56,171 nucleotides of DNA from an uncultured Adlercreutzia sp. GTDB lineage: Bacteria; Actinomycetota; Coriobacteriia; Coriobacteriales; Eggerthellaceae. Below the pieces are notes generated by a model. The model saw only the letters and a list, made by a program, of their open reading frames with translations. It was not told where the DNA came from and ran no database searches. Shown piece by piece: positions 1 through 8,053 of this stretch. The stretch lies in contig CAJUFS010000007.1 in assembly GCA_910585575.1 (NCBI GenBank), positions 7,222 to 63,392 of the forward strand. The letters are read 5' to 3'. The number at the start of each line of letters is the position of its first letter. Positions within the stretch are counted from its first letter, which is position 1. A program made the position numbers and the translations under genes.

Positions 1-1843
1 CCGGCTTCGCCTCGAACAAGGGCTCGATGGCGCGGGACTCGATGCACACGAAACCCGTCCAGCCGGTGCCGCCTTGGATGATGTCCTCTTCCTCGAAGGG
101 CGTGGTGCCCGGCAGGATGATGTCGGAGACCATGGCCGTGGGCGTCATCCACGGGTCCACGGTGACGATCATGCGCACGCCGGAGTCCTTCTCGTCGGGC
201 AGGTTGCAGATGTTGAGCATCTCGTTGATGTCGGCATGCTGGCCCATCATCACATTGGATCCGTAGTTCCAGATGAACTTGATGGGGGCCTTCAGCTTGA
301 TGGTGCCGGGCTTCTCGGCGTAGCTGGTGACGCCGTTCTCGTCGATGTGACGGATGCCCCAAGTGGCGTCGTTCATGGACTTGTAGTCCACGATGGCCTG
401 GTACCAGTCGAAGAACGACACGCACACGTCCACCGTGTTCTTCTCGGGGAAGCACGGAATGGCGCTGGGCACGGGGTACGGCACGCCACCGGTGGCCTCG
501 CGGGCGCCGGTACCGCCGCCGGAGATGCCCACGTTGCCCGTGATGGCCGCGATGAGGCCGATGGCGCGGGTGTTGTTGCCGCCGTTGGAGTGGCGCTGCG
601 GCCCCCAGCCCTGGATGGTGGCCGTGGGGTGGTCCATGAAGATGTCGGCCAGCTCGCGAATGGTGTCGGCCGGGATGCCCGTGATGGCCGCGGCCCACTC
701 CGGCGTCTTCTCGCCCGAGCCCTTGTAGGCGCCGGTGCCCTTCAGGTAGGCCTCGTAGGACATATCCTCCTTGGGCATGAGCTTGCCCGTGGGATCCATG
801 CCCATGAACGCGGTGCTCTTCGGCTCGCCGAGCTTCACGTCCTCCATGAAGGTGTCGGAGTAGAAGCCGATGAACTTGTCGCGGATGAGCTGCTCGTCGA
901 GCTTGCCCTCGGTGAACAGGTAGTGGATCATGCCGGCCACGAGCGCCATGTCGGTGCCGGGGCGGATGGGGATCCAGCGGTTGGCGATGCCCACGGCCGT
1001 GTCGGACAGGTGCGGATCGACCACGATGATGTTGGCCTCGGGGTTCTCCAGGCGCACCTGGGTGATGAGGTACTGCATGGCCGATCCGGACATACGGGTG
1101 TTGGCCGGGTTGTTGCCGAACAGAATGATGTTCTTGGAATTCACCAGGTTCATCACGTCGTTGTTGGACCAGGCGTCGCCGTTGAGCAGGGGCAGGTCCC
1201 AAGTGATCTGGCCGGTGGAGTAGTCGGCGTACTGGCGCAGATAGCCGCCCCACAGGTTCATGAGGCGAGCAAAGGCGGTCTGGTCGGGATGCCACGACTT
1301 CGACACCGTGCCGCCCAGCACGCCCGTGCCGTACTGGATGTAGAAGGCGTCGTTGCCGTACTCGTCCTTGATCTCCTTCATGGTAGTGGCGATGAGATCA
1401 ATGGCCTCGTCCCAGGAGATCTCCTCGTACTTGCCCTCGCCACGCTTGGTGCCCTCGACGCGCTTGAGCGGCGTCTGCACGCGCGTGTCGTTGTAGATGC
1501 GCTGGCGGTTGGTGCGGCCGCGCGTGCAGGAGCGCAGCTGCTGGATCTTGCCGGGACCGAACTCGTCGGTGCCGTCATCGTCCACGGAGATGCGGATGAC
1601 CGTGCCGTCCTTGGCGTACACCTTCAGCGGGCAGCGGCTGCCGCAGTTCACATGGCAACCGGACCACGTAAGCGTGTCGTAGTCCAAAGGCTCGCCGCCC
1701 AGCTGCAGCTTGGCAGCCTCCTCGGCAGGGCTTTCCTCCGACTTCGACGGGCTGCACGCGGTCAGCGCCAGACCTGCTCCCATCAAACCGGACAGCGCCA
1801 CGAAGGAACGGCGGCTGATGCGAGTGGATGCAGTCTTTTCCAT
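1..1843 (-). CDS. Tat-exported molybdopterin oxidoreductase, catalytic subunit (3' end outside window)
   Basis: This is a DMSO-reductase-family catalytic subunit. Such enzymes carry a bis-MGD molybdenum cofactor and act as terminal or respiratory reductases outside the membrane; the substrate cannot be read from sequence. About 614 codons are visible and the gene continues past position 1. The N-terminus has a twin-arginine signal (S10-R-R-S-F-V) followed by a hydrophobic stretch and a lipobox LTAC ending at Cys30, so a Tat-exported lipoprotein is likely. Cys63, Cys67, Cys71 and Cys106 have the Cx3Cx3Cx34C spacing of a DmsA-type 4Fe-4S site. YADYSTGQ places Ser209 where DMSO reductases use serine as the Mo ligand. 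The ATG at 1843 follows a good Shine-Dalgarno (AAGGGGAG). Partner electron-transfer and membrane subunits are not in the window. Confidence 0.93.
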   Translation of the reverse strand, partial: MEKTASTRISRRSFVALSGLMGAGLALTACSPSKSEESPAEEAAKLQLGGEPLDYDTLTWSGCHVNCGSRCPLKVYAKDGTVIRISVDDDGTDEFGPGKIQQLRSCTRGRTNRQRIYNDTRVQTPLKRVEGTKRGEGKYEEISWDEAIDLIATTMKEIKDEYGNDAFYIQYGTGVLGGTVSKSWHPDQTAFARLMNLWGGYLRQYADYSTGQITWDLPLLNGDAWSNNDVMNLVNSKNIILFGNNPANTRMSGSAMQYLITQVRLENPEANIIVVDPHLSDTAVGIANRWIPIRPGTDMALVAGMIHYLFTEGKLDEQLIRDKFIGFYSDTFMEDVKLGEPKSTAFMGMDPTGKLMPKEDMSYEAYLKGTGAYKGSGEKTPEWAAAITGIPADTIRELADIFMDHPTATIQGWGPQRHSNGGNNTRAIGLIAAITGNVGISGGGTGAREATGGVPYPVPSAIPCFPEKNTVDVCVSFFDWYQAIVDYKSMNDATWGIRHIDENGVTSYAEKPGTIKLKAPIKFIWNYGSNVMMGQHADINEMLNICNLPDEKDSGVRMIVTVDPWMTPTAMVSDIILPGTTPFEEEDIIQGGTGWTGFVCIESRAIEPLFEAKP

Positions 1844-1889
1844 AGACTCCCCTTTCCTCGTCCTAAAAGAGCCCCTTTAGGCCCTCCCT

Positions 1890-1905
1890 GGGGCTCCGGA
1901 GCCCC
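1890..1905. promoter_or_regulatory. 16-bp perfect palindrome upstream of the molybdopterin oxidoreductase
   Basis: GGGGCTCC followed directly by GGAGCCCC, about 47 nt before the oxidoreductase ATG. It could be a transcription-factor site or a leader hairpin. The function is inferred from position only. Confidence 0.4.
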
Positions 1906-1937
1906 CCTCGATAGAAAAGTCTAGTACGCGGCTTTTG

Positions 1938-1955
1938 GAACATCCATGGATGTTC
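1938..1955. promoter_or_regulatory. 18-bp perfect palindrome GAACATCCATGGATGTTC
   Basis: A second perfect palindrome in the oxidoreductase leader, about 95 nt upstream of its start. The half-site GAACATCCA is typical in length for a dimeric regulator. It sits just downstream of the weak promoter proposed at 1979-2006, a repressor-like position. The regulator is unknown. Confidence 0.45.
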
Positions 1956-1978
1956 TCTTCATCTTTCCTTTCGCATTT

Positions 1979-2006
1979 CTTATCAAAATATTGCACCGCA
2001 GGTCAA
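1979..2006 (-). promoter_or_regulatory. Possible promoter for the molybdopterin oxidoreductase
   Basis: On the minus strand TTGACC (2006-2001) and GATAAG (1984-1979) are separated by 16 nt. The -35 is good and the -10 is poor, so this is a weak call. It would give a leader of roughly 125 nt containing both palindromes. Confidence 0.3.
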
Positions 2007-2286
2007 AGCGATGATTATTGGGGCAGCGCCATTCTTCGAGAACGAAAGCGGTGCCTCTGTGGCAAAAATTGGCATTTCTGACCAGCAAAACACAAGAAAG
2101 CTTAGGAAAATGGAGTGGATTTGGCCAAATAGCGCCGCAACGCACTTGCCAACCGCCATGCCAGCATCGGACAATCCGACGAAATTGGCTCGTTGAGTCA
2201 AAACACTGGTCAAAAGTCCAATTTTTTGCCAGACAAAAACAGCGTTCGTTCATTGTGCCCCACTTTCAACCTGTTGCAACAAAAAA

Positions 2287-2313
2287 GCGGCCCCGGAATT
2301 GCTCCGGGGCCGC
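2287..2313 (-). terminator. Rho-independent terminator of rpoD
   Basis: GCGGCCCCGGA (2287-2297) pairs perfectly with TCCGGGGCCGC (2303-2313) across a 5-nt loop. Read on the minus strand, the hairpin is followed by TTTTTTG and lies 20 nt past the rpoD stop codon. This is a classic intrinsic terminator. Confidence 0.9.
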
Positions 2314-2332
2314 AAACCCAAGCTGCAAAGGG

Positions 2333-3577
<1,245 letters not shown>

Positions 3578-3651
3578 GCGATAGTCCTTTCTCCCGCTGC
3601 GCCTGAATTTGGGCATAAAAATACTAGTCTGGCGCAGAGATACAGCGATCA

Positions 3652-3660
3652 ATAATAGCA
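3652..3660 (-). promoter_or_regulatory. rpoD extended -10 promoter
   Basis: Minus-strand TGCTATTAT: an extended TGn element directly before -10 TATTAT (3657-3652), with no clear -35. It would start transcription near 3645 and give a leader of about 68 nt before the GTG at 3577. Confidence 0.5.
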
Positions 3661-3711
3661 CAAGACCCTTCAGTCTAAAAGGAAAACTTGAAAGTAGAAT
3701 CGCCAGGGTTT

Positions 3712-3752
3712 AAGGCATCAACTTCTCAAAGATTTTGAGAAGTTGATGCCTT
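3712..3752. repeat. Perfect 19-bp inverted repeat with a 3-nt loop
   Basis: AAGGCATCAACTTCTCAAA (3712-3730), loop GAT, then its exact complement (3734-3752). It lies between the divergent rpoD and 3900 genes, where a terminator is not expected, and it has no T-tract in either direction. It could be an operator, an insulating terminator or a remnant of a small mobile element. The pairing is directly visible; the role is unknown. Confidence 0.7.
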
Positions 3753-3806
3753 CGCTTCCCAATATTTCTTAGAAGCAGGGCGACCTTCCCTATCCGTTCC
3801 GTCCAA

Positions 3807-3845
3807 TTTGTTGCGCAACGGATTCCCGGAAAAGCGGGTTAGCAT
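3807..3845 (+). promoter_or_regulatory. Promoter with GTTGCGCAAC operator for the 3900-5374 operon
   Basis: The palindrome GTTGCGCAAC (3810-3819) is centred 28 bp upstream of a -10-like TAGCAT (3840-3845). Similar spacing recurs upstream of the 6011 gene and the 15232 operon. It overlaps the expected -35 region, as an activator or repressor site would. An outer inverted repeat ATCCGTT...AACGGAT surrounds it. Confidence 0.5.
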
Positions 3846-3899
3846 GGGCGAGAAGCGCTGCGTGGGGCAGCGAATTTATCGCTAACGAGGAGGATAAAT

Positions 3900-4163
3900 A
3901 TGTACGGAGAAATGATCATTGTTTTCATATTCATAGGCTTGGCGCTTTTCATTGTATGGCTTATGGCCATCTACCTTCTGGTGGAGGCCGCTAAAGAAAA
4001 AGGATTTCATCGCGATGGCGCCGGCATGCTGTGGCTTGTAGGAATATTCGCCTCCCCCATCGTGCTCGGCCTATACACCGCTTCGCTGCCTGATCGCGGC
4101 CAGACGCAGGCCCCCGTCATTGAGCCTGATCGACAGATCCGCGATGAGATGCCCCGAATCTAG
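3900..4163 (+). CDS. Small two-helix membrane protein of unknown function
   Basis: This 87-residue protein has two hydrophobic segments, about residues 5-29 (MIIVFIFIGLALFIVWLMAI) and 43-62 (GMLWLVGIFASPIVLGLY), joined by a short charged loop. A polar tail of about 25 residues follows. An excellent Shine-Dalgarno (AGGAGG, 3888-3893) precedes the ATG. The next gene starts 11 nt after the stop, with its own AGGAGGT touching this stop codon, so the two are surely co-transcribed. I do not recognise a family. Its context with a membrane-anchored zinc-ribbon/TPR-like protein suggests a membrane complex, but that is inference. Confidence 0.85.
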   Translation: MYGEMIIVFIFIGLALFIVWLMAIYLLVEAAKEKGFHRDGAGMLWLVGIFASPIVLGLYTASLPDRGQTQAPVIEPDRQIRDEMPRI

Positions 4164-4174
4164 GAGGTCAGATC

Positions 4175-5374
4175 GTGGCTGATTATAAAGTTGTTTATCG
4201 TGGCGACAGCACAAACGGCGGAGTAACCTGGGAGCCAGGATGCCCCCTTTACCTTTCAGCCGTGCAAGTGGCACGTAACACTGCAACCGGTGAATGCTAC
4301 CTGCAGCTCAAGATCGTAAACGTCTCGGACACAACCGCGGAAAGCTACAAGCTGGAAGCAACTATCCACTACGCCGACGGATTCACGGAGGCAGTGACCT
4401 ACGAGCCCCTTGACGCCGACCTTCCGTCTCATTGCGTAGCGCGACCCGACCCTATCGCTTTGGAGGGTTCTCAGGTCTCTTCAGTAGAAGCGTGCATCAA
4501 AACTGTTTCCGGCGGAGGCAATCAGTGGTTCAGCACTGGAGCGTTGCCAGAGAACGACGAAAAAGAACCTGTTTCGCTTTCCCCTCAGGCTTCCCAGGAA
4601 CGCGTGATCGAGTTAAAGAAGCTCAGAAAAGACCCTAATTGCTACCAATTTGCCGCCATCGATCATGGCGCATGGTGGCGTTGCTCTTGCGGAACGGTCA
4701 ACGTCGGCCAAGGAACTTGCGTAAATTGCAACCTTCCGAAGCGGGACATACTTGACCTCCAAAACGAAGACAAGCTCTTGGAAAGGGCAACGCAGAGAAA
4801 AGCACGGAAGAAGCGGACGGCGATTATCTGGGCCGCTATCGGGATTGCAATAATCGCTATATTCGGTTTCCTGCTCCTTAAAACCGACGCTCTCGTGCCG
4901 AACGCCAGCTACGATCGCGCTATGGCACACTACGAGAACGGTGAATTCGAAGCCAGCTTTGCAGGCTTTCAGACCCTCGGCTCCTATCGAGATGCTGTCG
5001 CCTTGCGAGATGCAAGCGCTATCGAATTAGGCAGTCGGGACTTCAGAAACGGAAAATTCGCAGATGCGGAAAATTGGTATCTCACTGTCTCAGACAGAGA
5101 AGCCGTGACGGACAGCAAGCGTCGCATCGCCGACGAGATGCTGAGCGAAGGCAAGCTGGCCATGGCGGCACTTATGTACGAGTACCTCGGAGAAGCAAAA
5201 CTTGCCCAAGAAACTCGCTATCAGTACATAACGAACAACTTTGATGGCGATTACAACCAACACCTAGTCGACTTCCTGAAAGAGCTGGCTAAAGAGAAAT
5301 ATAAAGACGCAACCGAACTGCTGAAATCCTACCAAGAGAAATGGAAGGGCGACCACCCCGAAGTGATGGAGTAG
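4175..5374 (+). CDS. Membrane-anchored zinc-ribbon protein with TPR-like C-terminus
   Basis: A 399-residue protein of unknown function. Residues 1-115 look like a beta-rich domain (alternating hydrophobic strands such as YLQLKIVNV). A four-cysteine zinc ribbon follows (Cys170, Cys172, Cys182, Cys185; RCSCGTVNVGQGTCVNC), then a basic segment and a single transmembrane helix at about 215-235. The C-terminal ~160 residues contain helical TPR-like units (YDRAMAHYENGEFEASFAGF, RDFRNGKFADAENWY, GKLAMAALMYEYLGE). Zinc ribbon inside and TPR outside is the likely topology. GTG at 4175 is supported by AGGAGGT 6-7 nt upstream. It is the second gene of the operon with the 87-residue membrane protein. A role in envelope sensing or assembly is possible but unproven. 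Confidence 0.88.
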   Translation: MADYKVVYRGDSTNGGVTWEPGCPLYLSAVQVARNTATGECYLQLKIVNVSDTTAESYKLEATIHYADGFTEAVTYEPLDADLPSHCVARPDPIALEGSQVSSVEACIKTVSGGGNQWFSTGALPENDEKEPVSLSPQASQERVIELKKLRKDPNCYQFAAIDHGAWWRCSCGTVNVGQGTCVNCNLPKRDILDLQNEDKLLERATQRKARKKRTAIIWAAIGIAIIAIFGFLLLKTDALVPNASYDRAMAHYENGEFEASFAGFQTLGSYRDAVALRDASAIELGSRDFRNGKFADAENWYLTVSDREAVTDSKRRIADEMLSEGKLAMAALMYEYLGEAKLAQETRYQYITNNFDGDYNQHLVDFLKELAKEKYKDATELLKSYQEKWKGDHPEVME

Positions 5375-5391
5375 TGCTGTCTGCATTAATC

Positions 5392-5427
5392 GAAGAATTG
5401 CTGCCGGCTCAAGTGGAGCAATTCTTC
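5392..5427 (+). terminator. Probable terminator after the zinc-ribbon gene
   Basis: GAAGAATTGCT (5392-5402) and AGCAATTCTTC (5417-5427) form a perfect 11-bp stem with a 14-nt loop, 17 nt past the stop at 5374. No strong T-run follows, only mixed pyrimidines, so the terminator call is moderate. Confidence 0.5.
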
Positions 5428-5439
5428 CCCCAGAAACAA

Positions 5440-5480
5440 GTCGGACCCGTCCATCGATGCTGGGATTGGATGGGTCCGAC
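5440..5480 (-). terminator. Hairpin with T-rich tail on the minus strand
   Basis: GTCGGACCCGTCC (5440-5452) pairs with GGATGGGTCCGAC (5468-5480), 13 bp with one G-T pair. Read on the minus strand it is followed by TTGTTTCT, so it looks like an intrinsic terminator for minus-strand transcription. It lies 27 nt after the stop of the gene remnant at 5507-5614. Confidence 0.55.
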
Positions 5481-5506
5481 CCTTAACTCGAGGGTTGCTT
5501 GAAGCA

Positions 5507-5614
5507 CTACGCCTGAGCCGCACGAATGCCGCTGCGTTCAATAAGCTCCTGGGCGAAATCAGGAAGATCAAGCATGGCTAGACCGCTAGCAATTAACTGC
5601 GGCGCTTCCGTGCT
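5507..5614 (-). pseudogene. Probable 3' remnant of a lost minus-strand gene
   Basis: About 35 codons on the minus strand read like a real protein C-terminus (APQLIASGLAMLDLPDFA, then QELIERSGIRAAQA) and end in TAG. A terminator-like hairpin lies just beyond. Upstream the frame is closed by a stop and there is no start with a ribosome site. I infer the tail of a decayed gene. An alternative is a 22-codon small protein starting at 5575, but no Shine-Dalgarno supports it. Confidence 0.35.
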
Positions 5615-5637
5615 ACAATGACCTCACCACACTGCGT
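5611..5637 (+). promoter_or_regulatory. Extended -10 promoter followed by ACCACACTG motif
   Basis: TGCTACAAT (5611-5619) is an extended -10 element. Six nt later comes ACCACACTGCGT (5626-5637), near the expected transcription start. The same arrangement, with the same 6-nt gap, occurs at 8559-8582. The transcript would run towards the InlB-repeat gene through about 390 nt of apparently structured, non-coding sequence. Confidence 0.5.
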
Positions 5638-5769
5638 TATCCGTTTGGAAGGCGCCACAATTCAATAGAATCACGGACAAACCGTCGACAAGGAGGGTAT
5701 CTGCCTTTCTGGTGGTTTGCCGTGTCTCGGCGCCCCGACGCAGTGTGGTAACTGTGGCGGATACCTTCC
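5626..5769 (+). ncRNA. Possible structured RNA or leader with two mutually crossing helices
   Basis: ACCACACTGCGT (5626-5637) is exactly complementary to ACGCAGTGTGGT (5738-5749). GGAGGGTATCTGCC (5692-5705) pairs along its whole length, with two G-T pairs, with GGCGGATACCTTCC (5756-5769). The helices cross, so they would form a pseudoknot or two alternative states. The region follows an extended -10 promoter and holds no convincing gene. I could not match it to tmRNA, RNase P, SRP RNA or a riboswitch class I know. It may instead be decayed coding or mobile-element DNA. Confidence 0.3.
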
Positions 5770-5938
5770 TTATCTTCCGCGCTGGCGTCCCCACGGTTGT
5801 TATGCCCAAACCGTCGGAGGAGCATCTCGTCGCATTTCGCATCCAAAGCCTGCGGCCCTTACGGCCTACCCCCAGCGCACTCTCAACTCTAGCGGATACA
5901 CCGCAAGTTTCAAGCAGAGTTTTCGCAGGTAAAAGCTT

Positions 5939-5979
5939 ATTTTGTTGCGCAACAAAATCGCATGAAGCACGGCTAAGAT
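5939..5979 (+). promoter_or_regulatory. Promoter with 20-bp palindromic operator for the InlB-repeat gene
   Basis: ATTTTGTTGCGCAACAAAAT (5939-5958) is a perfect 20-bp palindrome centred 28 bp upstream of TAAGAT (5974-5979), a plausible -10 box. This is the longest of the three GTTGCGCAAC sites. The start codon at 6011 is about 25 nt after the predicted transcription start. Confidence 0.55.
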
Positions 5980-6010
5980 GATCTAAGGACGGCCGAGAGA
6001 AGGAGGAAGA

Positions 6011-7375
6011 ATGACACTTCGAAAAACAAAGCCACTAAATTTATTGATAGCATCACTTTTAATCGTATCGCTATCATCGGTTCTTGCTTTAGCTGAAACC
6101 CAGCTTTCGCCTGAAGCAGCGTTCGCGGCAACGAAAAAGTCCAGCAAAACTTACAAAATAAAATATGTGCTAAATGGCGGTAAAAACAACAGAGCAAATC
6201 CATCGAAATACACGGGCAAGCTGAAATTAAAGAACCCGACCAAAAAGGGCTACACCTTCAAAGGTTGGTACACAAACAAGAAACTAACGAAAAAGATTAC
6301 TGTCGTTAAAAACAAATCTACCAAAGTTTATGCAAAGTGGAATAAAAAGAAATACAAGATCAAGTACGTGCTAAACGGCGGCCAGAACAGCAGCTCCAAT
6401 GCATCTTCATATACCATAAGTACAAAAACATTCAAGCTCAAATCCCCCACCAGAAACGGATACACTTTCAAAGGGTGGTACTCGAACAAGAAGCTAACTA
6501 AAAAGGTTACCTCCATCAAAAAAGGTTCCACCGGCAACATCACACTTTATGCGAAATGGGAGAAAAAGCCCACTAATCCATGGGACGGAGTTAAGGTTGA
6601 GGCACCCGCAAGTTTCGGCGAGCAAGGATATGAAAATAACCGCATGTCCCTGACAAAGTACAGCTTCCGCGAGTGGGGTAATTCGTACTATTACATGGAC
6701 GTATGGTTCAAGATGGTGAAATGCGGCACACCCACACGTGGAAACTGGGGAGAGTATGCGTTTTGCTATGACAAAAATGGAAAACTGCTTGATAGAGCAT
6801 ACCTGTATGCAAACGGAATCGGATTAGGAAAGACGTTCTATTACGGCACGACGATCCCAAAGGGAACGAAACGAATTGTTATTCCAGAGTACCCCGAAGC
6901 AACCCAACCAGCAAATCCGCCCAAGCCAAACACACCCTCCGCTCCCGCAGAACCCGAGGGCACAAAATGGTCCTATTCTGACGCCAACAATCTTAAGAGC
7001 TACTCAACTAAAGCCAGAGATTGCGTGAGCAAAGCCCTGCAGGATTACCTTTCAGGATCCAACTACGGAGACGGTTCGTTAAAACTGCTCTACTTTAAGA
7101 TGTCGGTATCTGAGCTTAAAACGGCCCTGCAGTACCTCGAATCCGCAGACCAACTGGCAAGCAGTCGCGTAACCCTGACAACAACAGAAGGAGACACACT
7201 ACGTGACGTCATCGGCGACGCAAAAAATGCACTCTCAGATCTCGATAAATATGCAGCTATGACAGCGGAAACAGCAAAGGATTACGACAGAACTCTGTCA
7301 GATCAGATCTCATCTGCAATTACCCCGACATCGAGGCTTCAAGTTCTTTCAACCAGGCTCCTTGAAGCCTTCTAG
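6011..7375 (+). CDS. Secreted protein with two InlB B-type (Listeria-Bacteroides) repeats
   Basis: A 454-residue exported protein. Residues 1-28 form a signal peptide (basic N-terminus, hydrophobic core, VLALA). Two InlB B / Flg_new-type repeats follow at about 47-110 and 112-185, each with YKIKYVLNGG, a central NGYTFKGWY-type motif (KGYTFKGWY in the first) and a closing YAKW. Next are a beta-rich domain (about 195-300), a Pro-rich linker (KPNTPSAPAEPEG) and a helical C-terminus. No LPXTG signal is present, so attachment to the wall, if any, is by another route. Lys-rich repeats suggest binding to acidic envelope polymers (inference). AAGGAGG lies just before the ATG. It probably belongs to the GTTGCGCAAC regulon. 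Confidence 0.9.
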   Translation: MTLRKTKPLNLLIASLLIVSLSSVLALAETQLSPEAAFAATKKSSKTYKIKYVLNGGKNNRANPSKYTGKLKLKNPTKKGYTFKGWYTNKKLTKKITVVKNKSTKVYAKWNKKKYKIKYVLNGGQNSSSNASSYTISTKTFKLKSPTRNGYTFKGWYSNKKLTKKVTSIKKGSTGNITLYAKWEKKPTNPWDGVKVEAPASFGEQGYENNRMSLTKYSFREWGNSYYYMDVWFKMVKCGTPTRGNWGEYAFCYDKNGKLLDRAYLYANGIGLGKTFYYGTTIPKGTKRIVIPEYPEATQPANPPKPNTPSAPAEPEGTKWSYSDANNLKSYSTKARDCVSKALQDYLSGSNYGDGSLKLLYFKMSVSELKTALQYLESADQLASSRVTLTTTEGDTLRDVIGDAKNALSDLDKYAAMTAETAKDYDRTLSDQISSAITPTSRLQVLSTRLLEAF

Positions 7376-7520
7376 TGGCCGATCGTTCTCAACAACGTAC
7401 GAATGATCGTTCCATCAATACAGTGAATGGAGAGCTTCCCGACCAAACAGTCATCAGCCTCCATGACCCACATCTACTAAGCCAGAGATGCTAACAGCTT
7501 GCACATCGTGTCTCTAAACA

Positions 7521-7553
7521 CAGCGGTCCTGATTTATCAAATCAGGACCGCTG
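7521..7553. terminator. Bidirectional terminator between convergent genes
   Basis: CAGCGGTCCTGATTT (7521-7535), loop ATC, then the exact complement (7539-7553): a perfect 15-bp stem with a 3-nt loop. It lies between the convergent genes ending at 7375 and 7597. The surrounding 220 nt (7376-7596) hold nothing else I can support. No T-run is present beyond the stem. Confidence 0.7.
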
Positions 7554-7596
7554 CTTCGATACCGCCAACGTCGCTACGCCAGCTATATCAAGTGAC

Positions 7597-8052
7597 TTAC
7601 TCCACTTCTCCCGTTGCATACGCGTCGTAGATGGCGGCTGGGGAATCGTAGTAGAAGCTGCCATTGTAGTTGTCGATGAGATCGCTTACAAAAGAGTGGT
7701 AGGCGCGGAAAAGCGCCTCGACATCGTCAACGTTTTCAGTCTCTGCAATTTGCAGCACCAGGCGCTTGTAAACCTTCCCGATATCCCAATGAGAGGGCAC
7801 TGCGTACTTGGCCGTGCCCACATTGTCGAAGTCACCAGCTACAATCCCGGCTTCTTCGATAAACTCGTCACTTACCGCGTCGATGTTATCGCTGTGATAT
7901 ACGTCGGCAAGCTCGATGATCTTGCGAATGCGATCGCGACCCAAAGCGTCTACCACGACTGCACGCTTGTTCAGCGTCCTTCGCGCGATATAGTCGATCA
8001 GGCTACACGCAAAAAAGATGTCGTTTGCTCGCTGGCTTTCCCTGCCCTCCAC
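7597..8052 (-). CDS. DUF3791-like partner protein of the ART-like toxin
   Basis: A 151-residue protein. Its first ~60 residues (ANDIFFACSLIDYIARR...) resemble the small DUF3791 domain found next to DUF3990 genes. The rest is an acidic helical extension ending FYYDSPAAIYDAYATGEVE, longer than a minimal DUF3791 protein. GTG at 8052 starts 1 nt after the TAG of the upstream DUF3990 gene (8054), and AGGAGGT spans that junction, so translation is coupled. A longer in-frame ATG at 8115 lies inside the upstream gene and is unlikely. By context it is the antitoxin or accessory partner. Family assignment is from memory of the domain pattern. Confidence 0.75.
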   Translation of the reverse strand: MEGRESQRANDIFFACSLIDYIARRTLNKRAVVVDALGRDRIRKIIELADVYHSDNIDAVSDEFIEEAGIVAGDFDNVGTAKYAVPSHWDIGKVYKRLVLQIAETENVDDVEALFRAYHSFVSDLIDNYNGSFYYDSPAAIYDAYATGEVE

Positions 8053-8053
8053 G

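Larger units (their letters stand above)
1844..2286. other. Intergenic region between the molybdopterin oxidoreductase and rpoD
   Basis: About 440 nt, more AT-rich than the genes. It holds the two palindromes and weak promoter listed separately, plus GTCAAAA repeated with a 12-nt period (2197-2203 and 2209-2215). That arrangement resembles tandem response-regulator half-sites. I see no convincing coding sequence; the open frames here have no ribosome site and no recognisable protein features. Confidence 0.5.

Noticed and set aside
74-1924. A 616-codon open frame on the plus strand
   Set aside because: It is antisense to the oxidoreductase, has a His/Val/Gly/Ala-rich composition typical of GC-rich shadow frames and no ribosome site.
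1921-2253. A 110-codon minus-strand frame upstream of the oxidoreductase
   Set aside because: No ribosome site, no protein-like pattern, and it runs over both palindromes.
2272-2281. TGTTGCAACA near the rpoD terminator as a fourth GTTGCGCAAC site
   Set aside because: It lacks the central GCGC and lies downstream of rpoD with no -10 box at the right distance.
5626-5769. tmRNA, RNase P RNA, SRP RNA or a known riboswitch
   Set aside because: None of the conserved cores I know (such as GAGGAAAGTCC of RNase P or the GGAAGCAGC region of SRP RNA) is present.
5717-5932. A 71-codon plus-strand frame with a CGNCGG zinc-ribbon-like start
   Set aside because: No ribosome site, unbiased codon use, and it overlaps the complementary arms that better explain the stretch.
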